Assembly: GCA_032622095.1 (NCBI GenBank) | Contig: CP136062.1 | Location: 10,815,710-10,879,709 of the forward strand | Direction of reading: 5' to 3' | Origin: Siphonodentalium dalli | Lineage: Eukaryota > Mollusca > Scaphopoda > Gadilida > Siphonodentaliidae | Length of the DNA stretch: 64,000 bases | In this document: piece after piece, positions 1-10,790 of the stretch | Numbering within the stretch: the first letter of the stretch is position 1 | How the letters are laid out: each line of letters starts with the position of its first letter | Notes under the pieces: model-generated | Database searches by the model: none | What the model was told of the DNA's origin: nothing | Seen by the model: the letters and a program-made list of their open reading frames with translations, nothing else | Position numbers and translations under genes: made by a program

Positions 1-320
1 AAATATTCATAGGTAATGATATGCCTCACTTGCATTACAATGTTCTTTTCATTTCTAGTTGAAATATGACTAGAATCCCAATTGTGATTTTTTTTTATTT
101 TGTACTGCGTTCTGTAAAATCGAATATTTGAGGGATTGGACGGGGTTAGGACCCCAATAATTGCATATTTAATTGCTCCAATGATCAGTTAATATACAAA
201 ACACAAAATAAAGTTGCATTTCTCAACCAGTTCCAAACAGCATGAATTGAACTAGAAGATATTTGTGAAAAAATGTCATATTTTCAACTTCCGGCGGCCA
301 TATTGGCGGCCATCTTATGA
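1..320. repeat. dispersed repeat R1, copy 1
   Basis: This stretch matches 16150-16490 over most of its length; shared landmarks are ATGCCTCACTTACATT, TGAAATATGACTAGAATCCC, CGCGTTCTGTAAAATC and a block rich in GGCGGCCAT. A further relative lies at 55205-55400 in partly inverted order. No coding potential was recognised. The copies differ by many substitutions and small indels, so the family is old. Its element class is not evident. Confidence 0.6.
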
Positions 321-1216
321 AAATTTACATATGTTTTGGCCCAAATGAACCGTGGTCACCTCCCAACTATAATTGTATTGAGAAAACTGTGAGAAGATGC
401 GATTTGGAACCAGCCAGTTTAGTGATACTCACCAACCACTTAACCAATTCTGAAAGTTTGGCGCTTCTATCACAAAGTGAACGATTTTTATGTTTTCCTG
501 TAATTATCCCCCCCACTACTTTAAAATTGTCTCATAACAATAAAATAAGCAGACGGCAGACGAATAAATAGATTAAGATAAGTACAGAAGGATTTCTATT
601 CATTGGTCGGAAAATTTCAATGAATATTTAGTAAAGAAAGCGTTAAAGGTCTGGTATCTTTCCACCAAGTTTTGGTTTTTATGTGTAACCAATATAGGTA
701 AGTGGCACGTATGCTGATTTTTTCTTTCGACCCTTGTTGGGACCCACCCACCCCCACATCCAAAAATGTTTCCGTTTTCGGCAGTTTTTTCTGACTATTT
801 TTGGACACCCACCCCCCTTTTAACACTAAAGCAGAGATTTGCGGTGGGAAATTCACTGTAAACAGCTGTATATGAATTTCTGTGCATACTATTTGACATG
901 GATGTTGACATGTAAATAGGAATGAGTCATTTTGAGGTCATTCGCAAAAAAAACATGGCTGCCAGCGGCCATCGTGGATTTCAAAATTTGCAACAAAATA
1001 CAACACGATAACTGCCTGCAGTCAGTTTAGCAGTTAGAATTACATTATTTCTCTTATTATAAGGTGTTTTAAGCCAAACAGTCGAAAGACTTGCAGGAAA
1101 ATGTTTTTTGAGGTGTTGAAAAAATTGTTTGTTGGTCCCATCGAGGCATACGTGCCCGGAATTTTTTTTGTCCCTCCCCTGGTTTGACCAGGTAAAATCC
1201 CCCCCCCCCCCCCCAA
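321..1216. other. no gene seen; ends in a C-tract
   Basis: Short open frames occur but none resembles a known protein. Parts (about 880-1000) carry the ATGGCTGCCA-type block seen in repeat R1. A run of about 17 C lies at 1198-1214, directly before the MITE that follows. Confidence 0.4.
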
Positions 1217-1744
1217 TCACTATCCACAAGTAAGCATGTGTTTTTAGTTACCGGGGTATAAAATATTAGATATGAATCGAAGACCACTGTCCGGAAATGC
1301 TTCTGTCTATTAATATTGATATATTTTGAATATGCATGTTCCGGTCTAAAGACGTGTGGTTGTTTAGCTAATGAACAATAGTGGTTACCAGAGACCAGAA
1401 ATTTTATAGTGTAATTCTGTCACAAATAAATGTTAATCATACCCATTATCGATTATAACTATGTATAATAATACAATACAAACAAGCAATCTCAGACAGT
1501 TGACGTTCTGAACATAGCTTTGGAAACGCTTTATCTCTATATGGTATCGCCTGAATGGTCTGTTCTAAAAATAAAACAATAAAGTGTCCCATTTAATCAT
1601 CTCATTCTATAATAAAACATTCGAAATAAAATCGATATTAATTGATAGAAGCGTTTCCGGACATGGGTCTTCAATTCATATTTATTATTTTATGCCCACG
1701 AAACTATTTCAAAATTGTTATATGAAAAGATAATCGACCTTTAA
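1217..1744. mobile_element. TTAA-type MITE, copy 1 (left end lost)
   Basis: The block matches 19606-20132. It carries long inverted arms built on GGGTATAAAATATTAGAT and CTGTCCGGAAATGCTTCT, starting near 1250 and again inverted at 1655-1715. The right end reads GATAATCGACCTTTAA, equivalent to the TIR end of the intact copy. The left TIR tip is missing and is replaced by the C-tract at 1198-1214. There is no coding capacity. It is a non-autonomous element and its transposase family is unproven. Confidence 0.6.
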
Positions 1745-1754
1745 TAACGTACCC

Positions 1755-1903
1755 GTGGAGAATGCCGTGAAGTCGATGCTGAATCCCGTAGACGTCCCGA
1801 ATGAATCGCTCGTGAATTTCACCAAAACCTCGTCTTCATTTGATGAGGCCGTCACAGTCGGCTTCACTCCACTTAGTGATACTATGTGGAAGGAGAAGAT
1901 AAT
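1755..1903 (+). pseudogene. coding-like fragment, unknown protein
   Basis: About 50 codons in one frame look like real coding sequence: mixed polar and hydrophobic residues and wobble positions richer in G+C than the surrounding DNA. The frame opens with GTG, not ATG, after a TAA some 24 bp upstream. No clear splice donor follows; the frame runs straight into AT-rich repeat DNA. It may be an exon fragment captured or stranded by insertions. I do not recognise the protein. Confidence 0.2.
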
Positions 1904-1916
1904 ACAGTTTATTTAT

Positions 1917-2250
1917 TTAACCCTGTATGGAGCCCAATACAGAGAGATCAATGCACTGATGACTGTCGTCTGCTTGGGTCCCTGTGAGGGTCCATACGGG
2001 AGTGTTTTTAAACCATTTCATGATCTTTCATGACGGGAACTTTATGGAGCCCAATACAGAGAGAACAATGCACTGATGACTGTCGTCTGCTTCGGTCCGT
2101 GTGAGGCTCCAAACGGGAGTGTTTTAAAACCCTTTCATGATGGGAGATGTGCTGGTGCCGCACTAAAGATTCTCGCATACATAACTGAATTCACTGGCTT
2201 ACAGTTCACAGTAAAGTGTTAGGCCAGTGTATTCTCTTATATATGCGAGA
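1917..2250. repeat. tandem duplication plus degenerate foldback element
   Basis: Two units of about 115 bp (1925-2035 and 2041-2150) each contain TATGGAGCCCAATACAGAGA and ATGCACTGATGACTGTCG. The end (2122-2250) is a degraded, reversed relative of the foldback element at 44718-44980: it keeps CCCTTTCATGATGGGAG and the hairpin half GTATTCTCTTATATATGCGAG. Confidence 0.5.
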
Positions 2251-2697
2251 TAACTTGCAGATAAATAAAGCTATGTATCTAAATTTTTAAAAATATTTTA
2301 ACAATACACATGACATGCTATTAACAGTAAACTAGAAAACCTTTGCTGCATTGTAGAGCTGAGTATATCACTCTACAGATGGTCTGAGGTCATTATAAAT
2401 GGTATAGGTTTAATAGAGATGCCGATTCGACACAAACAAACGTTTTACATAACCAGTGATTAGCTGACAGCTCTGCTATATCATTTATATTAATAGGTCA
2501 TCGGTGCGGTGGCTTATCTTGATTGAATGCTGTGTTGTTGGTAGAATTTGATACATTATCATTGTAAAATTAAATTTGGCTCTATTAACTCAAGTATTCC
2601 ATGTCTGGGTCACCTTTTCACATTTAATCCAATAACCGTGTCATTATTTGTTTCCTCCGCCCAGGATGGGTCTATATTTTCATGGTATGTGTACTCT
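2251..2697. other. no feature recognised
   Basis: AT-rich intergenic DNA with no open frame of note, no strong repeat and no RNA gene seen. Confidence 0.4.
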
Positions 2698-3725
2698 TAT
2701 TATACCCCCACTTTCAAAGAAAATGGGGGGTATACTGGATTGACTGCGTCTGCCGTCACGCTTTCTCCCTCCATGTGTCCGTCCGTCCGACATAACTCGA
2801 ACAACTATGAACCAATTTCAATACTTTTTTGTATGCAATCTCCTTATGACTGCCTCTCCGCATGATGGTAATTGCGGTTCGGTCCGACTTTCTTTTTTTT
2901 TAAGTTACGCCTCATTTTCGACTTTTTCGGTTTCCGGATGATATCTCAAGTTTGGATCCTTTAATTGCAAATACCGTTTTTTTGTAGATCAGTCATATCA
3001 AGATACAGGTTGAGTTCGAATTTGAGTTTGATCCGATAATTTTGTCTAGAGTAATGGACTTTTTTCGACTTAGTAAATTCAATTTTTTTTATTTTTTTTT
3101 TGGTTTCCAGATGATAACTAAAGTTTGGACTGTTCAATTGAAAATTCCGTTTTTGTGTGAGTCAATGATATCAAAATACAGGTCAAGTTCGAATTTGAGT
3201 TTGATCCGATGATTTTTCTCAGAGTTATGGGCTTTTCGAATTAGAAAAATTCTATTTTCTTGTTCTTTCTTTGGTTTCCGGATGATAACTCAAGTTTGGA
3301 TTGTTTAATTGGAAATTCTGGGGTTTTTTGTTGGTCGTTCATATCAAAATACAGGTCCAGTTCCAATGATTATTCCCAAAGTTAGGGGCCTTTCGACTTT
3401 GAATTTTTTTTTATAATTTTCTGTTTTTCTGTATGAGGACCTTCATGGTGTAATCAACTCCTCCTACAGTTTTGATCGTAGATATTTGAAACTTCCTTTT
3501 TTTTGGATGCTATCACACTCGACAAAAGCCATCTTAGATGTTAAGGTTGCGTTTCATTTTCTACCCTTTTTTGGGTTTCTGCAATCATTCGAACAAATAT
3601 GAATATCAAAATTATTAATCCAAATTTTTCTTTAAAGTTAAAAATCTTTTTTGTTGGGTTTATGGATAATGCGGGTTGAATTTGCCACGGTGGGGGTATG
3701 CTAGCACTCGGGTGCACACCTCTTG
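2698..3725. mobile_element. pearl-like tandem-repeat element
   Basis: The left boundary contains a hairpin made of TTATTATACCCCCACTTTC and a facing GGGGGGTATACT, followed by a GTCCGTCCG-type microsatellite. The core (about 2880-3420) has three diverged units of about 150 bp sharing TCCGGATGATAACTCAAGTT and CAAGTTCGAATTTGAGTTTG. The right end reads GGGGGTATGCTAGCACTCGG and GCACACCTCTTGTTT. End blocks, microsatellite and a core of roughly 150-bp repeats are the layout described for bivalve pearl elements. Assignment rests on architecture only. Confidence 0.5.
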
Positions 3726-3976
3726 TTTAAATTCCAGTCTCCTATTTGACCCATAAATTCTAATAATCTATGATATTGTGTACTTTTGTCTATAATAAGA
3801 AGAGAGATGACTAAAAAGTCGATCCTATTCAAGCCATAAGGAAATAATAGTACATAACAGTATACTCTATAATTCAAGATCAAAACTCTAAATTATGATT
3901 CCGATCATAGTAATTTATTATTGCCAGGGGATGGGTTAAACCTCTGCCGATCGTGATCGGCCTCTCGTTATTTATA
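3726..3976. repeat. dispersed repeat shared with 51745-51910 (inverted)
   Basis: The segment from ATAACAGTATACTCTATA through CATAGTAATTTATTATTGCC to GATCGGCCTCTCGTTA appears in reverse complement at 51745-51910. At both places it lies next to a copy or remnant of the hairpin module, so it may belong to the same composite element. Confidence 0.5.
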
Positions 3977-4069
3977 GCACTTAACCTACTACTTGCTCTA
4001 AGACGCTGATGACAAATATGTGACCCGCCATATCAAATCCAGTCGTAAGTCGGGAATTTTTTACCCTGT

Positions 4070-4122
4070 GCCAATGCATTCTCTTATATATGCGAGTCGC
4101 ATATATAAGAGAATGCAATGGC
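4070..4122. repeat. hairpin module, short-loop form
   Basis: Stem arms begin GCCAATGCATTCTCTTA and run to GCGAG, and the inverse arm follows almost without a loop. Stem about 26 bp with one unpaired base. Confidence 0.7.
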
Positions 4123-4329
4123 CTAACAATTTTTGACAATTTTAATAATTCGTTCTTGTATTCTTTAACAATTTTATAACAGAGCCCCAGACAAACATGA
4201 GCAGACGACACTCTTCTATATGCTTCTATATATGTGTGGTGCTCCCTGCAGGGTAATGGATGTTTTTTATTTTATGTCCTAAAAATTGTAAGAAACATTT
4301 ATTTATAAAACATGATAAAAAATTGTTAG

Positions 4330-4398
4330 GCCAATGCATTCTCTTATATATGCGAGGCGACCTATGGTCGACTCGCATATATAAGAGAATGCATTGGC
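4330..4398. repeat. hairpin module, palindromic-loop form
   Basis: Perfect stem of about 27 bp. The 15-base centre (GCGACCTATGGTCGA) is itself nearly palindromic, so the whole 69-bp unit is close to one continuous palindrome. Confidence 0.75.
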
Positions 4399-4545
4399 AC
4401 GACTGGATTTTGATATGGCGGGTCAATTATTACCCCGGTGAGCCTGACTAGTCAGTAACCATCTACTGTACTGCTTCCCGGGGACAGGGGGAGGTAAGCC
4501 ACAATGCAGCTAGCAAACTAACAAGATTTTTCACTGCTCACAATC

Positions 4546-5965
4546 AGAAGTAGTCCAAGTCTTCTCGTACTAAAACCGACTAAGATATTGGGATGGAGGT
4601 GCCGGTCTTTAGTCCAAGCCCGCTTCTATACCAATCCTATCACACGAGTTACGCCCACGATCTGTGGCGGGAATCTGTGGTGTATTTTACTTGATTTACC
4701 TAATGAATCAATACACGATGCTACATACATCGGAAAGAGAGACATCGTATGGTCATAATGGTGTATAATAATCTAACTTTCATGTTAAATTACGCATAGA
4801 ATATTCCGGTTGATTGTCACCAACATCGCTGTTTTTTCTGTTTGTTTATACTTAACTGAAAGCCGAACTCAGGTTCCGAAGAACTTCGGCATTGTCCGGT
4901 GTTTGTTCTGAGTATTCTAGTTTCCGTTTCTATATATAGCGCGGGGTTTTCCGAACAAAATAGCGAAAACCGATCGCCGCAAAGACCAGTTTCCAATGTG
5001 CTTTGAGAACAATTCCTGCACTAAAAACTTAATGACATAATGGAGGATCAGAAAGGTAGTTTTGTTGACAATTTTCGCAAGCAACTTGTCAAAATTAGAG
5101 CAAATTAGAACTCTTGTGTCTGACTTGCCATACGTGTGATTTTCATCCATGTGCATTTTGACTTTTGTGTTGATAAAATAATCGGAGAACCGAATCACAC
5201 AGTTTCGAAATATAGTTCTTCCGTTTTAGTGGGACTTTTCAAACTTAAGGTTAAAAATTTATACAAATTTTGTTTGATTTTTTGTGTGCTTAACCATCGA
5301 TCTATATTAAATATACGTCGATGGCTTAACAAGAGCAGTATATTGCTCTGTTCGCTTAGTATATATCTTAATTTCGCTGAAGTCCACCAAATGTGGGAAA
5401 TGTAGCACCATATTATTTATTCTAATGGTCGTTGTGTTTACACTGTTTTAAACTTTGAGAGGGTTGTAATTCCCCGTAATTTATTTAATGTATTACATTT
5501 ATATCTTCAATGTTTAATTAATCTATTTATTTTTTATTTATTGACACACATAATTACGATTACAATGGAGAATTCATCGTAATTTGCGTTGTCAGTCGAA
5601 AATCTACGGAATATTTTCAACGGAAAATGCCGAACACAGTTCGCGAGGTCAACTGAGTTCGCATACTTTTAAAAATTTGTAAACATTGCGGTAAATGTCT
5701 CTTTTCGCATTAAATTACCGCTTTCAATTCACAACTGATGTGGGTTTCAGATCAAATAGCATGTCTTCTGCGGAAAATATCCGTTTATTGTCGCAATTGT
5801 GATATTTTATTTCATATAATTGTGGTTTTATTTGAGCGGGTCACTAACGCTTAAGTCGTGTCATAAGAATGCATGGGCCTGGAACTCGGACTAAAGACCG
5901 GCACATCCATCCCAATATCTTAGCCGGTTTTAGTACGAGAAGACTTGGACTAAATCAGAAGAAGA
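4546..5965. mobile_element. TIR element of about 1.4 kb
   Basis: About 60 bp at 4553-4615 (GTCCAAGTCTTCTCGTACTA through GGTGCCGGTCTTTAGTCC) recurs inverted at 5889-5956 with few differences. A second, weaker inverted pair (CTCAGGTTCCGAAGAACTTC near 4868; GAACACAGTTCGCGAGG near 5630) lies inside. Two overlapping open frames of about 90 codons near 4917-5405 resemble nothing I know and are probably chance. It is a non-autonomous DNA element by structure; superfamily unknown. Confidence 0.5.
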
Positions 5966-6621
5966 CACAGTACGAGTGACATTAATTGCTCAAGGGTCAC
6001 AACTTGGCATGAAATTTGAACAGCGTACAATCCGACAAATGCACGTTGATCAAAACTTGACCCGGTCTATGCCAATCATATGTAGGCCAAATTGCACTAC
6101 ATGTCAGTCCATGTGTCCTATTTTTATATCACTGAAAATTTTTCGCTTCCATTCATGTCCACTATCTTATTTCTTATCCCAATGATATAGATTAGCGTTG
6201 ATCAATGTATCCCCAATATCCATCGAACCAATGAGTGCAGGTTGATTTATCGTCCCTCGGATAATATCACGAGGTAAGACAAGATGTTGTTCCCACTCTT
6301 AATTCTCGTATCTTGCAATTAACTTGACAAACGTTCTTCCTTCCTGAACTCTATCCCTCTACACCCTCCTTGAACAATATTTTTTTCGGATCTAACATGT
6401 TATCCCCGTCTTCTAAATTTACCCTATATCTTCTCTTCTCTTCTATATATTTTGAGAACTCCTTGTATTCGAGAGATAGCCCACACCCTCCGGACCTCAA
6501 TGATATGATCGTGAATGAGTATTGATATACCCCACTAAACTTTGACAAACACCAGTAATGGTGTGTAGATCATTTACATATCTCTCCTATATATTTTAAT
6601 ACAATCTATCTAATTTACATA
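5966..6621. other. no gene seen; Helitron-end-like motifs near the right edge
   Basis: No coding or RNA feature recognised. Two copies of TTTACATATCTCTC followed by TATATAT occur at about 6574-6600 and 6612-6640; the second provides the start of the first Helitron-like unit. Confidence 0.35.
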
Positions 6622-7244
6622 TCTCTCTTATATATTTATGTTTGTGTGTGTGTTGTACTTCATACAAATCTACGATTCTCGACCGATCGGGACGAAACTT
6701 GGTACGTGTGTGTAGTTTGACCAGGCGGTGGTCGTTGTCGTATTGGCGAGCCCGTGCTACGCCCGTGCAGCGCATGCGCAGACGAGATCTCGGAAACGGG
6801 TGGAGCTATCGACTTGAAATTTGCTATGTGAATGTATCTTGCGCCGGGTACAAATTTTATCGGGTCGCCGAGCCCTGCGACGCCCGTGCAGCGCATGCGC
6901 AGACGAGATCTCGGAAACGGGTGGAGCTATCGACTTGAAATTTGCTATGTGAATGTATCTTGCGCCGGGTACAAATTTTATCGGGTCGCCGAGCCCGTGC
7001 GACGCCCATGCAGCGCATGCGCAGACGAGATCTCGGAAACGGGTGGAGCTATCGACTTGAAATTTGGCATGTGAATGTATCTTGCGCCGGGTACAAATTT
7101 TCATGCGCAGACCAGATCTCGGAAACTGGTGGAGCTACCGGGTACAAATTTCCCTTATTGAAACGCGTGGAGCTAAAAATTAAAAAAATATATATAAAAA
7201 TGTCATGTTTCGGACAAGCCGCCGGTGGCGGGCTAACCTGCTAG
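6622..7244 (+). mobile_element. Helitron-like unit A
   Basis: The unit starts with TC after an A (TCTCTCTTATATATTT) and ends CTAG at 7241-7244, preceded by a GC-rich hairpin at about 7215-7234 (GCCGCCGGTGGCGGGC). These are Helitron rules: 5' TC, 3' CTRR, subterminal hairpin, no TIR. The interior has a leader with TACGATTCTCGACCGATCGG and then copies of a 122-bp repeat with GCGCATGCGCAGACGAGATC and TCGACTTGAAATTTG. Open frames across it are by-products of the repeat. No Rep/helicase is present. Confidence 0.6.
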
Positions 7245-7963
7245 TCTCATATATATTTTGAAGACCTCTGTCTGTCTGTCATTAATACAAATCTACGATT
7301 CTCGACCGATCGGGACGAAACTTGGTACGTGTGTGTAGTTTGACCAGGCGGTCGTCGTTGTCGTATTGGCGAGCCCGTGCGGCGCGTGCGCAGACGAGAT
7401 CTCGGAAACGGGTGGAGCTATCGACTTGAAATTTGGTATGTGAATGTATCTTGCCCCGGATACGAATTTTATCGGGTCGCCGAGCCCGTGCGACGCCAGC
7501 TTCGCGCATGCGCAGACGAGATATCGGAAACGGGTGGAGCTATCGACTTGAAATTTGGTATGTGAATGTATCTTGCCCCGGATACGAATTGTATCGGGTC
7601 GCCGAGCCCGTGCGATACCAGCTTCGCGCATGCGCAGACGAGATATCGGAAACGGGTGGAGCTATCGACTTGAAATTTGGTATGTGAATGTATCTTGCCC
7701 CGGATACGAATTTTATCGGGTCGCCGAGCCCGTGCTACGCCAGCTTCGCGCATGCGCAGACGAGATCTCGGAAACGGGTGGAGCTATCGACTTGAAATTT
7801 GGTATGTGAATGTATCTTGCCCCGGATACGAATTTTATCGGGTCGCCGAGCACGTGCCACGCCAGCTTCGCGCATGCGCAGACCAGATCTCGGAAACGGG
7901 TAGAGCTATCGACTTGAAATTTGGTTTTTGAATAGCCCGGACAACGTCGGGCTCATCGGCTAG
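7245..7963 (+). mobile_element. Helitron-like unit B, directly abutting A
   Basis: Starts TCTCATATATATTTTGAAGA immediately after the CTAG of unit A and ends CTAG (7960-7963) with hairpin AGCCCGGACAACGTCGGGCT at 7934-7953. It contains four full 122-bp repeats in register (for example 7433, 7555 and 7677) after the same leader as unit A. Confidence 0.65.
7377..7930. repeat. 122-bp minisatellite, best block
   Basis: Exact 122-bp period. Each unit contains the palindromic GCGCATGCGC, then GAGATCTCGGAAACGGGTGG, TCGACTTGAAATTTGGTATG and TTTTATCGGGTCGCCGAGC. Diverged copies lie in the flanking Helitron-like units. Confidence 0.8.
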
Positions 7964-8530
7964 TCTCATATATATTTTGAAGACCTCTGTTTGTCTGTCT
8001 GTCTGTCTGTATGTCTGTCATTTATACAAATCTACGATTCTCGACCGATCGGGACGAAACTTGGTACGTGTGTGTAGTTTTACCAGGCGGTGGACGTTGT
8101 CGTATTGGCGAGCCCGTGCGGCGCCCACTTAGCCCATGCGCAGACGAGATCTCGGAAACTGGTGGAGCTATCGACTTGAAATTTGGTATGTGAATGTATC
8201 TTGCCCCGGATACCAATTTTATCGGGTCGCCGAGCCCGTGCGACGCCAGCTTCGCGCATGCGCAGACGAGATCTCGGAAACGGGTGGAGCTATCGACTTG
8301 AAATTTGGTATGTGAATGTATCTTGCCCCGGACACGAATTATATCAGGTCCCGTGCGACGCCAGCTTCGCGCATGCGCAGACCAGATCTCGGAAACGGGT
8401 GGAGCTATCGACTTGAAATTTGGTTTTTGAATAGCCCGGACAACGTCGGGCTCATCTCGGAAACGGGTGGAGCTATCGACTTGAAATTTGGTTTTTGAAT
8501 AGCCCGGACAACGTCGGGCTCATCGGCTAG
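7964..8530 (+). mobile_element. Helitron-like unit C, directly abutting B
   Basis: Same 5' end as unit B, followed by a (CTGT)n run, the shared leader and two to three 122-bp repeats. The 3' hairpin is present twice (8433-8452 and 8501-8520). The first copy lacks CTAG and runs into a second repeat tail; the second is followed by CTAG at 8527-8530 and then T, as expected for a Helitron insertion point. Confidence 0.65.
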
Positions 8531-8689
8531 TGGTATATATTCTGATACCAAGGGTAAACTTCCTACTCCGAGGAAAAGACTTGATAAAAGCCTTTTAGGC
8601 TTGTTGTCTAATCCCCATTTTGAACATTATTATTAATTATGTCAATTTGTTTGTATGTATTACATGTTCTGTTCGAAATTAAATATTGT

Positions 8690-8816
8690 TTACACCAATT
8701 CGGCCAGGCCAACTGTTATGGGAAATTCGCAGCGGCGGGTTGCGAACTCATCTTGTTGTGTTGACAACGATGGCAAGTCCGACGTTCTATCCACTGGACC
8801 AATTGTACCCCATTAA
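8690..8816 (-). mobile_element. tRNA-like SINE head (candidate)
   Basis: Read on the minus strand, GGTCCAGTGG (8791-8800) resembles a pol III A box, and AGTTCGCAACCC (8737-8748) resembles a B box with normal order and workable spacing of about 45-55 nt. Between them, CGGACTTGCCATCG looks like an anticodon arm. The sequence does not fold into a clean tRNA cloverleaf, so a tRNA-derived SINE or tRNA fossil is more likely than a working tRNA. Confidence 0.4.
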
Positions 8817-8830
8817 GCTGAGACCATGGA

Positions 8831-9285
8831 TAACAATCCTGAGTTTAGTGTGCCTGTCATGTGCAGAATGAGGTCCCCACAGGGTGAATTTAGTAATGCT
8901 ATCCCACATAGCAGCTAGCATCACCAAATTCACCCTATGGTGACCTCATTCTACATGTCATCAGCTGCTATTGCTATGGGAGACATAGACTCAGATTGAA
9001 GTTCCCAAATGGTGAATATTGTGATGTACACCCATTGGGAACCTCGATTATGCAATATGTCGTCTGCCAATTTGGGGATATAGAGAAACTAAACTAAAAA
9101 AGAAATAGAATATATGTGAAGAAGTTTCTATAAAAAATTGATAATAAAGAAACATTCCAGAGAAGATGAAGCCCAATCAGAATGAGGTCCCCAGAGGGTG
9201 AATTTAGTGATGCTAGCGTCACTAAATTCACACTCTGTGGGACCTCATTCTGCAAATGACAAGCACAGTAAACTCAGGCTTGATC
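8831..9285. repeat. nested foldback with two hairpins
   Basis: Outer arms CCTGAGTTTAGTGTGCCTGT (8839) and its inverse near 9255-9278 enclose hairpin 8865-8952 and hairpin 9179-9252. Both hairpins are built on CAGAATGAGGTCCCCA and GGGTGAATTTAGTGATGC. Relatives lie at 19440-19545, 20236-20335 and 50320-50460, usually beside a block with GGGGATATAGAAATTGAACA. Confidence 0.55.
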
Positions 9286-9690
9286 AGCAATGTGAGACAT
9301 CCATCTCAAGCCTCACTGATAAAGTTTAATGTTTAACCCACGGGGAGCCTCCTCCAGATGAAGCATGCACTACATAGTGTCGTCTGCTCCAGTCTAAGTG
9401 GGGCTCCCAATGGGTCATGGATAATGAACTGACCAAGTAACTTGGACTCATTAACCTCGTCGCCGTCATATATAATGAGCGAGTCCCCCAGACCTGTGTG
9501 GAAGCTGGTTATTGTCATAAGTATCCGACTCTTCTTCGAGTTCGAATCAATGATGACTTCACAGTAAATTTCTATGCCTTAACCGTCAATGTTATCAAAT
9601 TGGACAATCTAAAGCACCTTGTATCATATGCAATATCTAGAACCCCAAAAACTCCCGTTGAAGTTTGTTAATTTTTAAAATCAAGTGGTT
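9286..9690. other. no gene seen
   Basis: Holds only a short palindromic block (about 9337-9415) related to the GGAGCC/GGGCTCC repeats at 1925-2150 and 10500. No RNA gene or coding exon recognised. Confidence 0.35.
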
Positions 9691-9699
9691 ACTATTAAC

Positions 9700-9829
9700 A
9701 ATAATAACCATTTGATTTTAGAGTTATCCATTTTACACCAGCATTTTGTCTGTTTGAGCACGTGGAAGTGGACCACATCTCCAAAATTAAGAAACCTCAA
9801 AAATCGATATCTGATCACTCTGAGCTTTC
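9700..9829 (+). mobile_element. left part of a TTAAAGGTACTC MITE, interrupted
   Basis: ACCATTTGATTTTAGAGTTA to ATCACTCTGAGCTTT matches the MITE copies at 46135-46540 and 40045-40490. Homology stops exactly where a GT-palindrome array starts (9830). The missing right part, in the same orientation, is found at 28062-28155. Confidence 0.6.
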
Positions 9830-10200
9830 ACTCTTAAAACGACTGTGTGGTAGAACCACACAATTACCACACAGTTTGTGTAGCCATTTGATCGAGCACA
9901 ACATTGTGTGGTGAATTGTGTGGCAAATGATCACACATCTGTTGTGTGGCGGTGGCGAACAAACCCGTGTGGATCGACCAAACAACTTGTTCTTTGTAGG
10001 CACACATTAAATGTGTGCTACGTTGCGCACAAGATTGTGTGGATGCAGATGAACAGTTTATGTGTGGTAACTGACCTACATAGTTGTGTAGTTGACACAC
10101 ACAAAGATGTTTGGGTCCAGCACATTTATTTGTTCGTTGAATGGACACAAATATGTTTGCACTAAGGAAACAATATGTTCACCGCTACCACACAAGATTG
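9830..10200. repeat. array of GT/AC palindromes with TIR-like tip (left)
   Basis: Begins CACTCTTAAAACGACTGTGT. It holds about ten short, separately spaced palindromes of the ACACA-n-TGTGT type, for example CCACACAATTACCACAC and CACACATTAAATGTGTG. The tip resembles the TIR of the 39165-39959 element (CACTCTTATRACTAATGTG) and the inverse of 28037-28061. Confidence 0.55.
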
Positions 10201-10204
10201 TATT

Positions 10205-10790
10205 GTTATTACGCCACCTAGTGTGGTGTTTCTAGCATTTGTTTTTTTTATATCGCATGGAGTACAGGGCGAATGTATTCTTGGAGATTGTTTGTACCTT
10301 ACTCAATCGTACCGATATAATCACGTAGATGCCGAAATTGTAAAGTTAACGCCAGCGGTGTATAATACGTTTATGAAAATATGATAAATCCTATCGATAG
10401 AGTCAGGACAGGCTCAAATTGTAAACTTAAAGTCACCGGTGTAATAATATGTTGTTGAAAATATAAATAATCTGATAGCCTGAAAATATTGTATAACCTA
10501 TTGGGAGCCCATAATAAATGGGAATAACCTATTGGGAGCCCCTGCATGTAGTGAACTGAATTGTGGGTATTTTATGGAGATTGTTTGTACCTTACTGAAT
10601 CGTACCGATATAATCACGTAGATGCCGAAGTTGTAAAGTTAACGCCACTGGTGTATAATATGTTTATGATAAATCGTATCGATAGAGTGAGGACAGGCTC
10701 AAATTGTAAACTTAAAGTCGAAAATATAAATAATCTGATAGCCTGAAAATATTGTATAACCTGTTGGGAGCCCCTGGTGTAGTGAACTGA
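10205..10790. repeat. direct duplication, about 230-bp units
   Basis: 10281-10507 and 10573-10770 share GGAGATTGTTTGTACCTTAC, CGATATAATCACGTAGATGC and TAAATAATCTGATAGCCTG, with a spacing of about 290 bp. Unit 2 has internal deletions. No coding function recognised. The left border carries TTACGCCACC, a tip also seen at 12047 and 24382. Confidence 0.6.

Larger units (their letters stand above)
4021..4426. mobile_element. TIR element carrying two long hairpins
   Basis: The ends are TGACCCGCCATATCAAATCC and its inverted partner at 4400-4426, about 26 bp with one indel. Inside, one hairpin lies near each end (4070-4122 and 4330-4398). There is no coding frame. The same hairpins occur in the unrelated-looking TTAACCC foldback elements at 44718, 46905 and 48422, so they behave as a module. 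No clear target-site duplication was seen. Confidence 0.6.

Noticed and set aside
6642-8498. Many overlapping open frames on both strands
   Set aside because: They repeat with the 122-bp unit, shift frame between units and encode the same short peptide in series; by-products of the minisatellite.
8737-8816. Functional tRNA gene
   Set aside because: A- and B-box-like motifs are present but the acceptor and anticodon stems do not pair; a SINE head or fossil is more likely.
9830-10200. Simple (AC)n microsatellite
   Set aside because: AC/GT words are organised as spaced palindromes with unique sequence between them and an element-like tip, not as a dinucleotide run.
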